From positions 26,850-90,849 of the forward strand of contig JAQGHA010000006.1 in NCBI GenBank assembly GCA_028289065.1: 64,000 bases of DNA. Reading direction: 5' to 3'. Made by a program: the position numbers and the translations under genes. Of this stretch, positions 52,695 through 62,159 are shown in pieces. The DNA comes from Candidatus Saccharimonadota bacterium (lineage in GTDB: Bacteria > Patescibacteriota > Saccharimonadia > Saccharimonadales > Saccharimonadaceae). Under the pieces are notes generated by a model, which saw only the letters and a program-made list of their open reading frames with translations, had not been told where the DNA came from and did not search any database. Every line of letters begins with the position of its first letter. The first letter of the stretch is position 1.

Positions 52695-54188
52695 TTAGTT
52701 AGGCTTAGCTGCAAACTTCGCTTTAACGGCCTGGAACAGTTGTTTCAATTCGACGCGCCATTCCCATACACCGTAGCCAATTATTAGCAGTACAACTCCA
52801 GCAATTGCTGCCCACATATACCAACCCATGCCGCCCTGTTGCTTAGTTGGTGCGCCTTTAACTCCATAATTTGCAGTTGATAATTGTTTTATATTCCGAC
52901 AACGGTTTGTTTCTGGATTTTTCTCTTGCCCTTCTTTACAAGCAGTCGTAGTAGCGACGGCTTTACAGCGATTCGTCTCTAGGTTGCGCTCTTGACCGGG
53001 CTTACAAGCAGCTGGCTTGGATGATGTTGTTGAACTGAGCAGCCGACAACGGTTTGTTTCTAAACTTCGGTATTGGTTGGCCGCACAGGCCTTCAGTGTT
53101 GCTGCGGTTGCAGTTTCGTCGTCGGCTTCTTCGCTTTCCTCATTGCTTGCCAAGTTATCAAACCCAGGTGTGGGTTGATTCGTGTAACGCCATGAATCAT
53201 CGATGAGCGCCCATGATTCACCGTCGGCCGGTGAGTTATATGCTGGCACGTCACTGACCAGTACACCGCCAGGCGTAAACAGAGAAGCACGACTTGAGGT
53301 ATTTAATAGGCTATAGCCTAATTCTGCGTTACTGAAGACTTTATATTCACCTGGCTGCAAAATATAGTCGGCTAGAATAATTGTCTTTTCAAGTGATGCA
53401 CCAACTTTTAACTGATAATTTTTAAGTGAAATAACCGCTTGTTCATTTGGGTTGAGGATTTCAATAAACTCATTGCCAGTATCACTCCCAACTGCATTTG
53501 GTAGTAACTCGGTAATAATTGGCGGCAAAGGAATACTTACTTCCACAGTAGGGTCGGGCTCATCAATTGGAACTTCAGGTTCTTCTGGCGGAACATCGTG
53601 CGGCGCTTCCCGGTGTTGTAGCTGTGTCATTGGAAGTTCGCTGAAAGCGACCTTTTGCCAATCAATTGAAGAATCGGTATCTATAAATAAGTCTGGTAAT
53701 GTTGATAGCTTGGTACGCGCCCATTGTTGAGCAGATGAGATACTTGAGGACCAGGTGAATTGGTCAACATAACGGCCCGTGGCATCAAGTAACGAAATCG
53801 TATCTGCGCTGGCGACTATAGTTCCACTGCTACCTGCACTAGAATCGTAAATAAGCGAAAAACTATTCTCGTTATTGTTGTGTATGGCCTTTGATGATAC
53901 AGCAATCGCATAACTATAGGCCGGAATAATGCTTGTATCGTATTGTGTACGAGGCGTAAAACAAGCAAACTGAGTTAATAATTTATTTATTAAACACCAG
54001 TTTGTAATATCAACCTCGAAGGAAGCGTTGTTATATAAAACTATGCCCTCTTCTTGGGCACTTGCCTGGCTGCCTGCCCGTACATTGGTAATAATAATTG
54101 CCGCTGAAGAAGCGTACGTAGGGGTTACGCACGCACTACCCGCTAGAACCACTAAACCCAAAAACAGTCCATAACATTTCTTCAGCAT
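52695..54188 (-). CDS. Secreted lamin-tail-domain protein with Cys repeats and C-terminal TM
   Basis: Signal peptide; IITELLPNAVGSDTGNEFIEILNPNEQ; three C-x(n)-ETNRC repeats; C-terminal TM. Confidence 0.8.
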   Translation of the reverse strand: MLKKCYGLFLGLVVLAGSACVTPTYASSAAIIITNVRAGSQASAQEEGIVLYNNASFEVDITNWCLINKLLTQFACFTPRTQYDTSIIPAYSYAIAVSSKAIHNNNENSFSLIYDSSAGSSGTIVASADTISLLDATGRYVDQFTWSSSISSAQQWARTKLSTLPDLFIDTDSSIDWQKVAFSELPMTQLQHREAPHDVPPEEPEVPIDEPDPTVEVSIPLPPIITELLPNAVGSDTGNEFIEILNPNEQAVISLKNYQLKVGASLEKTIILADYILQPGEYKVFSNAELGYSLLNTSSRASLFTPGGVLVSDVPAYNSPADGESWALIDDSWRYTNQPTPGFDNLASNEESEEADDETATAATLKACAANQYRSLETNRCRLLSSTTSSKPAACKPGQERNLETNRCKAVATTTACKEGQEKNPETNRCRNIKQLSTANYGVKGAPTKQQGGMGWYMWAAIAGVVLLIIGYGVWEWRVELKQLFQAVKAKFAAKPN

Positions 54189-54249
54189 GCTCTTAGTATA
54201 TTGATGAAAAATGAACTAGTTATAGATTAAAATACTGGAATTTGAAAGC

Positions 54250-54969
54250 TTATTCTTCGTCGCCAAGGTCGGCATTGGTATGCACATTCGTGACATCATC
54301 AAGGTCATCAAGCGCATCAAGTAATTTCAAAATTTTGTTTAAATGCTCGGCATCTTCAACCGGAATAGACGTATTTGGAACGTACTGTAATTCGGCACCT
54401 GTAACGGCCAAGCCGCTTTCCGCAATAGCAGTACGCACTTTCGCCAAATCCTTTTGATCAGTGTAGACGACTAGTTCGTCACCTTCTTCAACCGCATCTT
54501 CCGCCCCAGCGTCAAGAACAGTTAATAAGGCGTCTTCGCCACTGGCTGCAACGTTAATGACACCCTTACGAGTGAACTGGAACATAACACTACCAGCATC
54601 GGCAATTCGGCCACCGTTTTTCGTTAGGGCATTACGAACATCCGGGAAAGTACGGTTTTTATTGTCCGTCGCAGTTTCGATAATAATACCAATTCCACCT
54701 GGACCCATAGCTTCATAGGTCGCTTCTTCCAGGGCAGCTGCATTTTTATCAGCTACTCGGTCGATGGCGCGTTGGATATTAGCTACCGGCATATTAGCTT
54801 GCTTAGCTTTTTCAATTGCCATGGCTAAAGAGGCGTTCATTGTAGGGTCGATACCGCTACGAGCAGCAATAGCAATTTGATTGCCAATTCGCGTAAAAAC
54901 AGCCCCACGCTTAGCGTCTTTAGCACCTTTTTCGCGTTTAATAGTTGACCACTTGCTGTGTCCTGACAT
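54250..54969 (-). CDS. yebC: YebC/PmpR family protein
   Basis: MSGHSKWSTIKREKGAKDAKRGAVFTRI. Confidence 0.97.
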   Translation of the reverse strand: MSGHSKWSTIKREKGAKDAKRGAVFTRIGNQIAIAARSGIDPTMNASLAMAIEKAKQANMPVANIQRAIDRVADKNAAALEEATYEAMGPGGIGIIIETATDNKNRTFPDVRNALTKNGGRIADAGSVMFQFTRKGVINVAASGEDALLTVLDAGAEDAVEEGDELVVYTDQKDLAKVRTAIAESGLAVTGAELQYVPNTSIPVEDAEHLNKILKLLDALDDLDDVTNVHTNADLGDEE

Positions 54970-55028
54970 ACAAAGTCTCCGCTTAAGTTTCTTCGATTTT
55001 CTTTATTATAACAGATACGGCGTACCTT

Positions 55029-56264
55029 TTAAAGGTAGCGGGTACTGCCAAAAGGAATCTTCTGTGACACGTAAATACCCGTGCCAAGTGTATCGGCAGA
55101 GTGGAGTGTTCGCTCACCGTAACGTTTATTCACATCATCAATCGCCTCTACCACATGGCGTTCGTGAGTGATCTGATCAGCAAACAAGCTCATTTGGTCA
55201 TCCTCAATTGGCACGAGTTCATAACAATGGATACCTATTTCCTTCAAACCGGTTGGTGCTTTTTCCATTAAGTGCTGCGCCTGGGCATAAATTGATTGGT
55301 CACTAAAAAAGGGGAGGGGAGTGAGCGCACTAGAATGCCAGTACTCGCGCTCGAGGGTTTTGGCGTAGACGTATATTCCCCTAGCCGCCAAGTTTTGTGA
55401 GCGCATACGGCTACCAACCGATTCACATAAATGGTGCAACCGCTGCAATACTTCAGTATGGGATAAATCAAATCGCTCTAGTACGTATTGTCGCCCTACT
55501 CGCCCAAGCTTGGTTTCAACATCGTCAACTTCCCACCCCCGCAATCGTTTATACCACCATACCCCAACCACACTTTTAAAAACCACCTTTTGTAGTGTTG
55601 TCACGTTTGCATCCAAAAACTGCAGGGGAGTGAAGATGCCCACGCTGTTCAGCCGTTGCTGATTTCGGTGGGCAATTCCGGTTAAATCTAGTAACTTCAA
55701 CTCCCCTAGCGTTTCTTTTATATTTTGCGACGTTAACACATCAAGTCCATCCGGTTTATGCAAGCCTGCTGCCGTTTTGGCCAAAAACCTATTAGTAGAA
55801 ATTCCAATGTTACAGCGCATCCATACCCCAATTTCATCTTTTAGGCGCTGTTTTATTTCCATACCAATTTCTACTAAATCTCTACCGGCTATATCAGCGC
55901 TAGTATTATGAAAATCAATAATACCTTCATCGATACTTTTCATCGTTACATGGGCCGAATAGTCACGCATAATATCCAACAGCTTATGATATACATGCCG
56001 ATACTTTGACGGGTCACTTTCCAGCGCCAGAATATCCGGGCATAACAACCTGGCTTCTTTTAATTTCATCCCAACTTTTACACCCATAGCTTTGGCTTCA
56101 TAACTTGCAGTAATAATAGCCGTATGCTCGGTGCGTCGGTTTACAATTGCAATTGGCTTACCTCGTAACATTGGCCGAGCTTGCTGTTCAACAGTTGCAA
56201 AACAACTATTTAAATCAATGTGCATAATGAGTGGTCGCTCGTCGTTAAATTCTGGTTTATTCAT
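55029..56264 (-). CDS. dinB: Y-family DNA polymerase (Pol IV/UmuC-like)
   Basis: IMHIDLNSCFATVEQQARPMLRGKPIAI ... MKSIDEGIIDF ... GISTNRFLAKTAAGLHKPDGLDVL. Confidence 0.92.
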   Translation of the reverse strand: MNKPEFNDERPLIMHIDLNSCFATVEQQARPMLRGKPIAIVNRRTEHTAIITASYEAKAMGVKVGMKLKEARLLCPDILALESDPSKYRHVYHKLLDIMRDYSAHVTMKSIDEGIIDFHNTSADIAGRDLVEIGMEIKQRLKDEIGVWMRCNIGISTNRFLAKTAAGLHKPDGLDVLTSQNIKETLGELKLLDLTGIAHRNQQRLNSVGIFTPLQFLDANVTTLQKVVFKSVVGVWWYKRLRGWEVDDVETKLGRVGRQYVLERFDLSHTEVLQRLHHLCESVGSRMRSQNLAARGIYVYAKTLEREYWHSSALTPLPFFSDQSIYAQAQHLMEKAPTGLKEIGIHCYELVPIEDDQMSLFADQITHERHVVEAIDDVNKRYGERTLHSADTLGTGIYVSQKIPFGSTRYL

Positions 56265-56523
56265 AATGGTCTGCCTCCATCGTCAAGTGCCAATTCAAAA
56301 GTTCACTATCAAATTGCAACCGGTAATCAGCGCCGCCATCAGTGACATCAAATATATGCATTGTTTTAGAGCCCCGGGGCAGGGGATGGCGCAGGCCAAG
56401 TTCAGTCACCTTCACCTCTCGCCCATTCGCCCGCTTGAACATGACCGGGTTACATGGGTGATGCCCGCCACCAAAGGTCGCAATTACTTTTACAGGTTCG
56501 TTCAAGAAGATTTCATCATTCAT
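56257..56523 (-). CDS. Small protein coupled to dinB (DUF6504-like)
   Basis: NEPVKVIATFGGG...MFKRANGREVKVTELG...DGGADYRLQFDSELLNWHL; overlaps dinB start. Confidence 0.55.
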   Translation of the reverse strand: MNDEIFLNEPVKVIATFGGGHHPCNPVMFKRANGREVKVTELGLRHPLPRGSKTMHIFDVTDGGADYRLQFDSELLNWHLTMEADHYE

Positions 56524-56724
56524 AGTTAACAATTCTCGTTTAAATTTATTCGAGAAACGATGTAAATTGTTCGCCCGTACTTCCCTAGCCCGTTTCAAGC
56601 TGTTTGGGAGTCCGAAGACGATGAATGAATCAACCTATCGCGAGGGACGCTTAACTTTTGAGGGTCAGTGAGTATCGCGTGGATAGTTCTATTATATAAT
56701 AGATTCAGTAGGAGGTTCGAATTT

Positions 56725-57069
56725 ATGGACGACAATGTTAAATATATTGATAAGCAAATTGAAAAAAATCATATTGAAGCCCGAGCCGCTCAACAGCGAG
56801 CTATCGCTGAGCGCAACCAAGCCGACCAATATACCGAAGAAACCGAATCAGGCAAACGAGATTATCACCTCCAACAAGCTGAACGGTTCGACCAAGACGC
56901 TGACCAGCACGAGGCTGAAGCCGCTGCTTTGGAGCCTAAAAAAGCCCAAATTGAAGCGCGTATTGGCGAGCTAAAAGCAGAGCGCGAAAGGATTAACCGC
57001 GAAACTCTTGACCGAACTATCGCTATCGATAAAGAGCTTGCCCGGCTACAAGGAAGCATGACATTGTAG
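56725..57069 (+). CDS. Coiled-coil protein, unknown function
   Basis: Highly charged heptad-like sequence; RBS TAGGAGG before ATG. Confidence 0.6.
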   Translation: MDDNVKYIDKQIEKNHIEARAAQQRAIAERNQADQYTEETESGKRDYHLQQAERFDQDADQHEAEAAALEPKKAQIEARIGELKAERERINRETLDRTIAIDKELARLQGSMTL

Positions 57070-57121
57070 TCATCTCTGGTAAAACAGATGAGATTTTGAT
57101 AAAATCATCCCTGTAGCATTT

Positions 57122-57198
57122 GGCAGCGTAGCTCAGTTGGTTAGAGCGCGAGACTCATAAGCTCGAGGTCACAGGTTCAATTCCTGTCGCTGCTACCA
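57122..57198 (+). tRNA. tRNA-Met(CAT), elongator type
   Basis: GGCAGCG...CTCATAA...CGCTGCTACCA. Confidence 0.93.
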
Positions 57199-57208
57199 AG
57201 ATTTTATT

Positions 57209-57229
57209 CACCCCTCTAATAGAGGGGTG
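57209..57229. terminator. Terminator after tRNA-Met
   Basis: CACCCCTCT-AAT-AGAGGGGTG followed by TTTGTTT. Confidence 0.85.
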
Positions 57230-57313
57230 TTTGTTTGCTGATTAATAATATATATGTTATTATATTCCAGCCCTCATCCGAGTGGCAAATATTCGGATTA
57301 GAGAGGAAATTTC

Positions 57314-57847
57314 ATGCCCATTGGCATTGTTGCGCTCTCGTACGCCAAGCGTGCAGAAGAGCCCAATCCAGTTAACGTGAAGCTGGCCCAGATAACCGAC
57401 GAGCTGGATGACTTCGTACAGCAAACCGGCGAATCGACAGTACTTGTTTCTCAGTTGGAAATCGCCCGCGCACTGCCGACGCAGTCTTCGCTCATCGTTA
57501 CACAAGACGCCGCCACCAACCTGGACAGAAACGGAAAACTGTATCTGGACAGCAAGGATGTGCTCAATAAGGCGTTCGACGTGTTTCGTGCTTACGGGAT
57601 CACCGACGTGATCGTTGTCGCCAATCCGTTCCTGCACCTGCAAGCGGCTAAGTCGATCGTCAGAAAAGCCGGCTTCGACGTCATGTCATACAAAGTGCCG
57701 AGCGTCGGCTTCGACAACAGCCCGCTCAATCTGCAGTGGTGGTGCAAAGGGCCGATCCGGTTCGTGATTTATCTTGGCATCCAGGTGCTTAGCAAGCTCA
57801 CGAAGCAGAACCTTCATGGCATCGGGGAGAAACCCCACCCACACTGA
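57314..57847 (+). CDS. YdcF/SanA (DUF218)-like protein, higher GC than flanks
   Basis: ESTVLVSQLEIARAL ... VLNKAFDVFRAYGITDVIVVANPFLHLQAAKSIVRKAGFDV; RBS GAGAGGAAA. Confidence 0.5.
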   Translation: MPIGIVALSYAKRAEEPNPVNVKLAQITDELDDFVQQTGESTVLVSQLEIARALPTQSSLIVTQDAATNLDRNGKLYLDSKDVLNKAFDVFRAYGITDVIVVANPFLHLQAAKSIVRKAGFDVMSYKVPSVGFDNSPLNLQWWCKGPIRFVIYLGIQVLSKLTKQNLHGIGEKPHPH

Positions 57848-57861
57848 ACACCCCGCATCAA

Positions 57862-57899
57862 GAGTAGAGCCCCGCTCCTCATGAGCGGGGTGAAACTCT
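57862..57899. terminator. Terminator after the YdcF-like gene
   Basis: CCCCGCTC/GAGCGGGG stem followed by a T-run. Confidence 0.85.
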
Positions 57900-57902
57900 T
57901 TT

Positions 57903-59246
57903 TTATAACCGATCAGCTAACGCAAGTACCGATTCAAGATAGACCGGTCGAGTTTCTGGGCTAACGTTTTTAGCCAATATTTTTGCGGTATGGTGCATCA
58001 GCCCTGAAAGCGAAACCTCCGAATAACTTACTTCTTTTATTTTAGATTGCCTTAGAATCTCCTCAGCTCCAAACGACGAATATTCGCCATCAAGTCGCGA
58101 AGCATCTGTAATTTTTTTGCCGTTCTCAATCCGACTAAGTATTGTATCGGCATTGGCAACCAGCCTACGGGCCGAAACATCAATAATCGCCGGTGGCAAC
58201 ACGTGAAAGCCAATACCATTTTCAACATCACATGGTTGGGCAGCTGGGCGTGCATTAGTAAATATTTTCCGGGTTAACGGCAACAACCTGTCTGCATTTA
58301 ATATTGCGCTATCGGCCAAATTTGACGCTTCGTTATAATCTTCATTCACATCAACGCCACCAAACGCAACGTAATTCCCTAATGCCATACCAAGCCCACA
58401 TTCTTCAAGGTAGCCCATTTGGCTTCGAAACTGGCCATCCTCCCGCTCTCTCCGAGCTAACTCGTAGAATATAGTCGCTCGTACAGCGCTCGATAATTGC
58501 CGAGAGTTCTGGCCATCATAGCCATATTCATCAAGTGCAAAATGTAAATTAGACCGTGAAAATATATCATCAGAATTACCATTCCTCACATCACCAGCAA
58601 CAATATTCAAAGCTTCTGAATCCATAGAGCGCACATCAGCATCCAACCATATAATTGGTTGCTCGTACGGAAGTCCACGCTCTAATGCGTCCTGAATGAC
58701 AATGTTCATATAATCACTTCTTATTTGGCTAATAGTTATATGATCAGGTTTGTAAGCGACGTTTATAAACCGGGCTGGTAATCCAGGGAAGTTTTCCTTC
58801 GTCCAGTGCTGTATATCATCCATTTTTTTATCTGTGGCTTCCTTATCCGATGAATCATAGTCGGGGTAGTTTCCATAAATAAGATATTCGTTGTTAAGTG
58901 CGGAAGACTGAGAGGCGATAGCCGTAACGAGTTGTTGAAGGCCTTCTACTGGTTCGCCAAGCGAGGCTACTGGTATGCAGCAGATTGCGTCTGGCTTTTC
59001 TATCGTCATACCTGGGTTTGTTTCACGTAACTGATTTAATAGTTTATCAATATTCTCAGCCTGGTCCGATTCAATTTTAGTTACATGAATTTCACTAAGC
59101 GCCCTGAAAGCATGCTTTGGCTGTAGATTAACCGAGTCTAATAAGTTTATAGGTGCTTCGGAGAAATAAGGAACATTTGGATTTGAAGCTACACCATTAA
59201 CCTTTGAAACTTCTGGGTCAAAATAAATTGTAGGCTGAAAACTCAT
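57903..59246 (-). CDS. Putative GT-A-fold glycosyltransferase-like protein
   Basis: DAICCIPVASLGEPVEGLQQLVTAIASQ ... PIIWLDADVRSMD (DxD-like). Confidence 0.5.
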   Translation of the reverse strand: MSFQPTIYFDPEVSKVNGVASNPNVPYFSEAPINLLDSVNLQPKHAFRALSEIHVTKIESDQAENIDKLLNQLRETNPGMTIEKPDAICCIPVASLGEPVEGLQQLVTAIASQSSALNNEYLIYGNYPDYDSSDKEATDKKMDDIQHWTKENFPGLPARFINVAYKPDHITISQIRSDYMNIVIQDALERGLPYEQPIIWLDADVRSMDSEALNIVAGDVRNGNSDDIFSRSNLHFALDEYGYDGQNSRQLSSAVRATIFYELARREREDGQFRSQMGYLEECGLGMALGNYVAFGGVDVNEDYNEASNLADSAILNADRLLPLTRKIFTNARPAAQPCDVENGIGFHVLPPAIIDVSARRLVANADTILSRIENGKKITDASRLDGEYSSFGAEEILRQSKIKEVSYSEVSLSGLMHHTAKILAKNVSPETRPVYLESVLALADRL

Positions 59247-59288
59247 TATGAATCCTGATTATCTTGATATTGCATATTTAATGAAGTT

Positions 59289-59834
59289 TTATTTTGTTGC
59301 TACAATTTTTTCTGTTATCATCTTAGCTAATTCAAAAGCTTCGCTTTCGCTTACTGTTCTGATGCCCAACATATTTTCAAATTGATAAACTGGATTATCA
59401 GAACGTGCATTTTTATCTAGTTCATCGGCTAAATCGCACACACGGCACTGAAGGAGTCGGTTTTTTTCAATACGATATACCGGGTCACCATGTTCGTCTA
59501 CACCTTCATTAACAATATAGAAATTAGTAAAATTCCAAATATCATCCCTAATTGGGTTTCGCTTAGCATCAACTTCCATCGCATCATAGATGAGAATATC
59601 GCCCACTTTCTCACCAATAGGCACCTCTTCACCTTCCGCGGTAAAATATTTTGTAACAAATAACAGTCGTCTATCTTCAAGTTTGTCATCGTTTTGGAAT
59701 ATCAGTGACCGGAAGTCATTTTTTTCATGTCCACCATTAAGTGCGTATTCACTTAAGACCGATACTAAATATGCTACGGTCATTTCCGAAGCGGGTTCAG
59801 ATTCAAAATTATCGGGAATTAATTCACTCATCAT
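59289..59834 (-). CDS. Hypothetical protein
   Basis: Open frame with RBS AAGGAATCC; no recognised family. Confidence 0.55.
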   Translation of the reverse strand: MMSELIPDNFESEPASEMTVAYLVSVLSEYALNGGHEKNDFRSLIFQNDDKLEDRRLLFVTKYFTAEGEEVPIGEKVGDILIYDAMEVDAKRNPIRDDIWNFTNFYIVNEGVDEHGDPVYRIEKNRLLQCRVCDLADELDKNARSDNPVYQFENMLGIRTVSESEAFELAKMITEKIVATK

Positions 59835-59930
59835 GGATTCCTTTTTTTATAAAATACCATATTTATGCTAAATAAGCAATTCTTATATACTATTTATGTT
59901 TATTAGCAACTACTTGTTGCTTGCCAAATA

Positions 59931-59957
59931 AAAACCCGCCTATTACAGGCGGGTTTT
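59931..59957. terminator. Terminator downstream of the SPW protein
   Basis: AAAACCCGCC-tattaca-GGCGGGTTTT. Confidence 0.85.
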
Positions 59958-59979
59958 AAATTTCACAGGTGCTATTTAA

Positions 59980-60366
59980 CTAAACGCGTACGTCTTGGTC
60001 AACTGGTTGAGTCTGTGAGAAAATCACAACCAAGATAACGGCGATACCAACAACTACGTGTGGAAGCCATTGGTTTACATTGTTAGCGTCGTAGAAGCCG
60101 AAGATGAATGGCGACAGTGCCAATAGAGCTGCAGCAACGAGGTCGATAACCAAGTGGTAAGGCATGCTTAACACTTTAACGAGACCCCATTCGTATTTTG
60201 TGAAGATACTGTAGACGATAAGTCCAATACCTAATACAACTGGGATAGCAACGGCTGCGCCGCCGATTTCGCTAAACTGGAATAGCCATGGGGCTAAAAT
60301 TAATGCAATACCTACTATGTAGTCAAGTGCGCCGTGAACCTTGGTTGGAATGAATTTGTAATTCAT
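59980..60366 (-). CDS. SPW-repeat membrane protein
   Basis: HGALDYIVGIALILAPWLFQF; four TM. Confidence 0.8.
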   Translation of the reverse strand: MNYKFIPTKVHGALDYIVGIALILAPWLFQFSEIGGAAVAIPVVLGIGLIVYSIFTKYEWGLVKVLSMPYHLVIDLVAAALLALSPFIFGFYDANNVNQWLPHVVVGIAVILVVIFSQTQPVDQDVRV

Positions 60367-60464
60367 TGTGAACTCCTTTTTCTTATTGATAGGCTCAGTC
60401 TAATCCTATTCTAAGGTTCCGTATGTAATCTATCTTACAAAACTATGCTAAGCTAAAGACTAAT

Positions 60465-61097
60465 ATGGATATTGTGAATTATATACAACAATTTCCGACG
60501 AAAACCTTCCGTAGAGGTGAGCTTTTACTACAAAAAGGCGACCCCGGAGTTAACTTAATGGCCATTCGTGACGGTTTCGTTAAGGTTTCGTCGATTAACG
60601 CTAACGGTGTTGAACGTTTACTTTGGATTGCCGGCCGTTACGACCTAACCCCAACAGAGCAGTTATTTTCGAAACACAACCAAGTTCGTTTTTTCTACAC
60701 AGCCTTAACTGATGGTAGTTATTATAATGTCGATAAAAAAGAGCTTTTGACTATCGCTCAAAACGAACCGGCAGTTATGGCAGAAATCGCTAAAAATATG
60801 GCCCTTCATTACGATGATTTCTTACAAAGAGTTGATGCCGTTGATACCGCAACTGTTAAAGAGCGCCTTATGCGGACCTTATGCTACTTAGCTGAACGGT
60901 TGGATTCAAATGAAACGGTTGATCTATATTCTTATGGCCTCAAGTTGAGCCACCAAGAACTATCAGAAATGATTGGCTCAAGCCGTGAAACGACTTCATT
61001 AATGCTATCTGAACTACGAAAAGCTGATTTAGTGCGCTATAGCCGCCAAAAACTGACTGTGTGCGTTGATAAAATCAAAACTTTACTTGGCGATTAA
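60465..61097 (+). CDS. Crp/Fnr-family transcription regulator
   Basis: cNMP-binding fold, HTH LSHQELSEMIGSSRETTSLMLSELRKADLV; no FNR-type Cys cluster. Confidence 0.88.
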   Translation: MDIVNYIQQFPTKTFRRGELLLQKGDPGVNLMAIRDGFVKVSSINANGVERLLWIAGRYDLTPTEQLFSKHNQVRFFYTALTDGSYYNVDKKELLTIAQNEPAVMAEIAKNMALHYDDFLQRVDAVDTATVKERLMRTLCYLAERLDSNETVDLYSYGLKLSHQELSEMIGSSRETTSLMLSELRKADLVRYSRQKLTVCVDKIKTLLGD

Positions 61098-61100
61098 AAA

Positions 61101-61131
61101 GAGGGGAGTGGTGTATATTTGCACTTCCCTC
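61101..61131. terminator. Hairpin terminator
   Basis: GAGGGGAGTG ... CACTTCCCTC. Confidence 0.65.
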
Positions 61132-61155
61132 TTGCTATCCCCTATTATTCGGCTT

Positions 61156-61290
61156 TTAAAGGCCGGCAATTGAACTACGTTTTGAAATAAAATCGCGTAA
61201 ATCTTCAGTTGTACGTGGTTTGTCCCAGCTCGCAAGCTCTAATACTTCGCTGATTGTAACTGGTTCAATGATAGATTGTGAAAGTTCCAT
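61156..61290 (-). CDS. Possible 44-aa small protein
   Basis: MELSQSIIEPVTISEVLELASWDKPRTTEDLRDFISKRSSIAGL; isolated, below the ORF-track cutoff. Confidence 0.35.
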   Translation of the reverse strand: MELSQSIIEPVTISEVLELASWDKPRTTEDLRDFISKRSSIAGL

Positions 61291-61382
61291 TTTGGTTCGT
61301 TGCCTTTTTTTGTTTTTGTTGTCTTATGTATTTATAGTAGCATAAGCATGATGATATGTCAATAGTAACTATAGCATTCTCT

Positions 61383-61412
61383 TTGACACCCCTGTTCTGC
61401 TTATGGTATAAC
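61383..61412 (+). promoter_or_regulatory. Promoter TTGACA-N18-TATAAC
   Basis: Upstream of the three-gene flavoprotein operon. Confidence 0.65.
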
Positions 61413-61442
61413 TTAAACAGAGGTTAATAAAAAACAAAAATA

Positions 61443-62159
61443 ATGGACACCCCCTCTTCATTAGCAATCGTCGCCCTGGCAGCACTGATTCATGCTAGTT
61501 TTCAATTGAGTTTGAGTGTATTAACACTCTTAAGTGGCCATGCCATCGGAACAAAGCGTTCGCAGGCTAAGGTACTACGCTTAAGCTGGGGCTTTATCAT
61601 CGGTGTCGGTGTTATGACCCTGCTGGTACTTTCATTCATCTCCTTGCTACTGCTCCATAGCTTTGGGCCAGTAGATGCTCCTTTAGTGGTCTGGGCCACC
61701 GCTTGTGGGTTAGTATTTGGTATTGGCGTCGCGGTGTGGCTGTTTTACTTCCGTAAGGAAAAAGGTACTAAACTTTGGATACCTCGCCCACTTGCAGAAC
61801 ATTTAAGCGATCGTAGTAAGGCAACCAAACATAGTGTTGAAGCTTTTAGCCTCGGGCTTACCAGTGTTATTGGTGAACTTATCTTCATCCTTCCTTCAAT
61901 GATAATTAGCGCCTTAGTACTACTTGAACTTCCGAGTGCTTGGCAATTAGCCGGGATTGCAATCTATGTTGTTATTTCGTTATCTGGCTTGCTTACCGTA
62001 CATTCACTCATCGGCAGCGGCCACTCAATAAGCAAAATCCAAAAATGGCGCGAAGATAATAAAAGTTTTTTGCAATTCGCAGGCGGGAGCGCCTTAGTAG
62101 CACTTGGCTTCTTTGTATACATTAGCAAAGTGGTTGCGGAAGCATCGGGGGCCTTGTAA
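61443..62159 (+). CDS. Polytopic membrane protein, unknown transporter-like
   Basis: Six or so TM helices; stop overlaps the next start by 1 nt. Confidence 0.7.
   Translation: MDTPSSLAIVALAALIHASFQLSLSVLTLLSGHAIGTKRSQAKVLRLSWGFIIGVGVMTLLVLSFISLLLLHSFGPVDAPLVVWATACGLVFGIGVAVWLFYFRKEKGTKLWIPRPLAEHLSDRSKATKHSVEAFSLGLTSVIGELIFILPSMIISALVLLELPSAWQLAGIAIYVVISLSGLLTVHSLIGSGHSISKIQKWREDNKSFLQFAGGSALVALGFFVYISKVVAEASGAL

Noticed and set aside
60465-61097. FNR-type oxygen sensor
   Set aside because: No N-terminal Cys cluster for an Fe-S centre; only a generic Crp/Fnr regulator can be supported.
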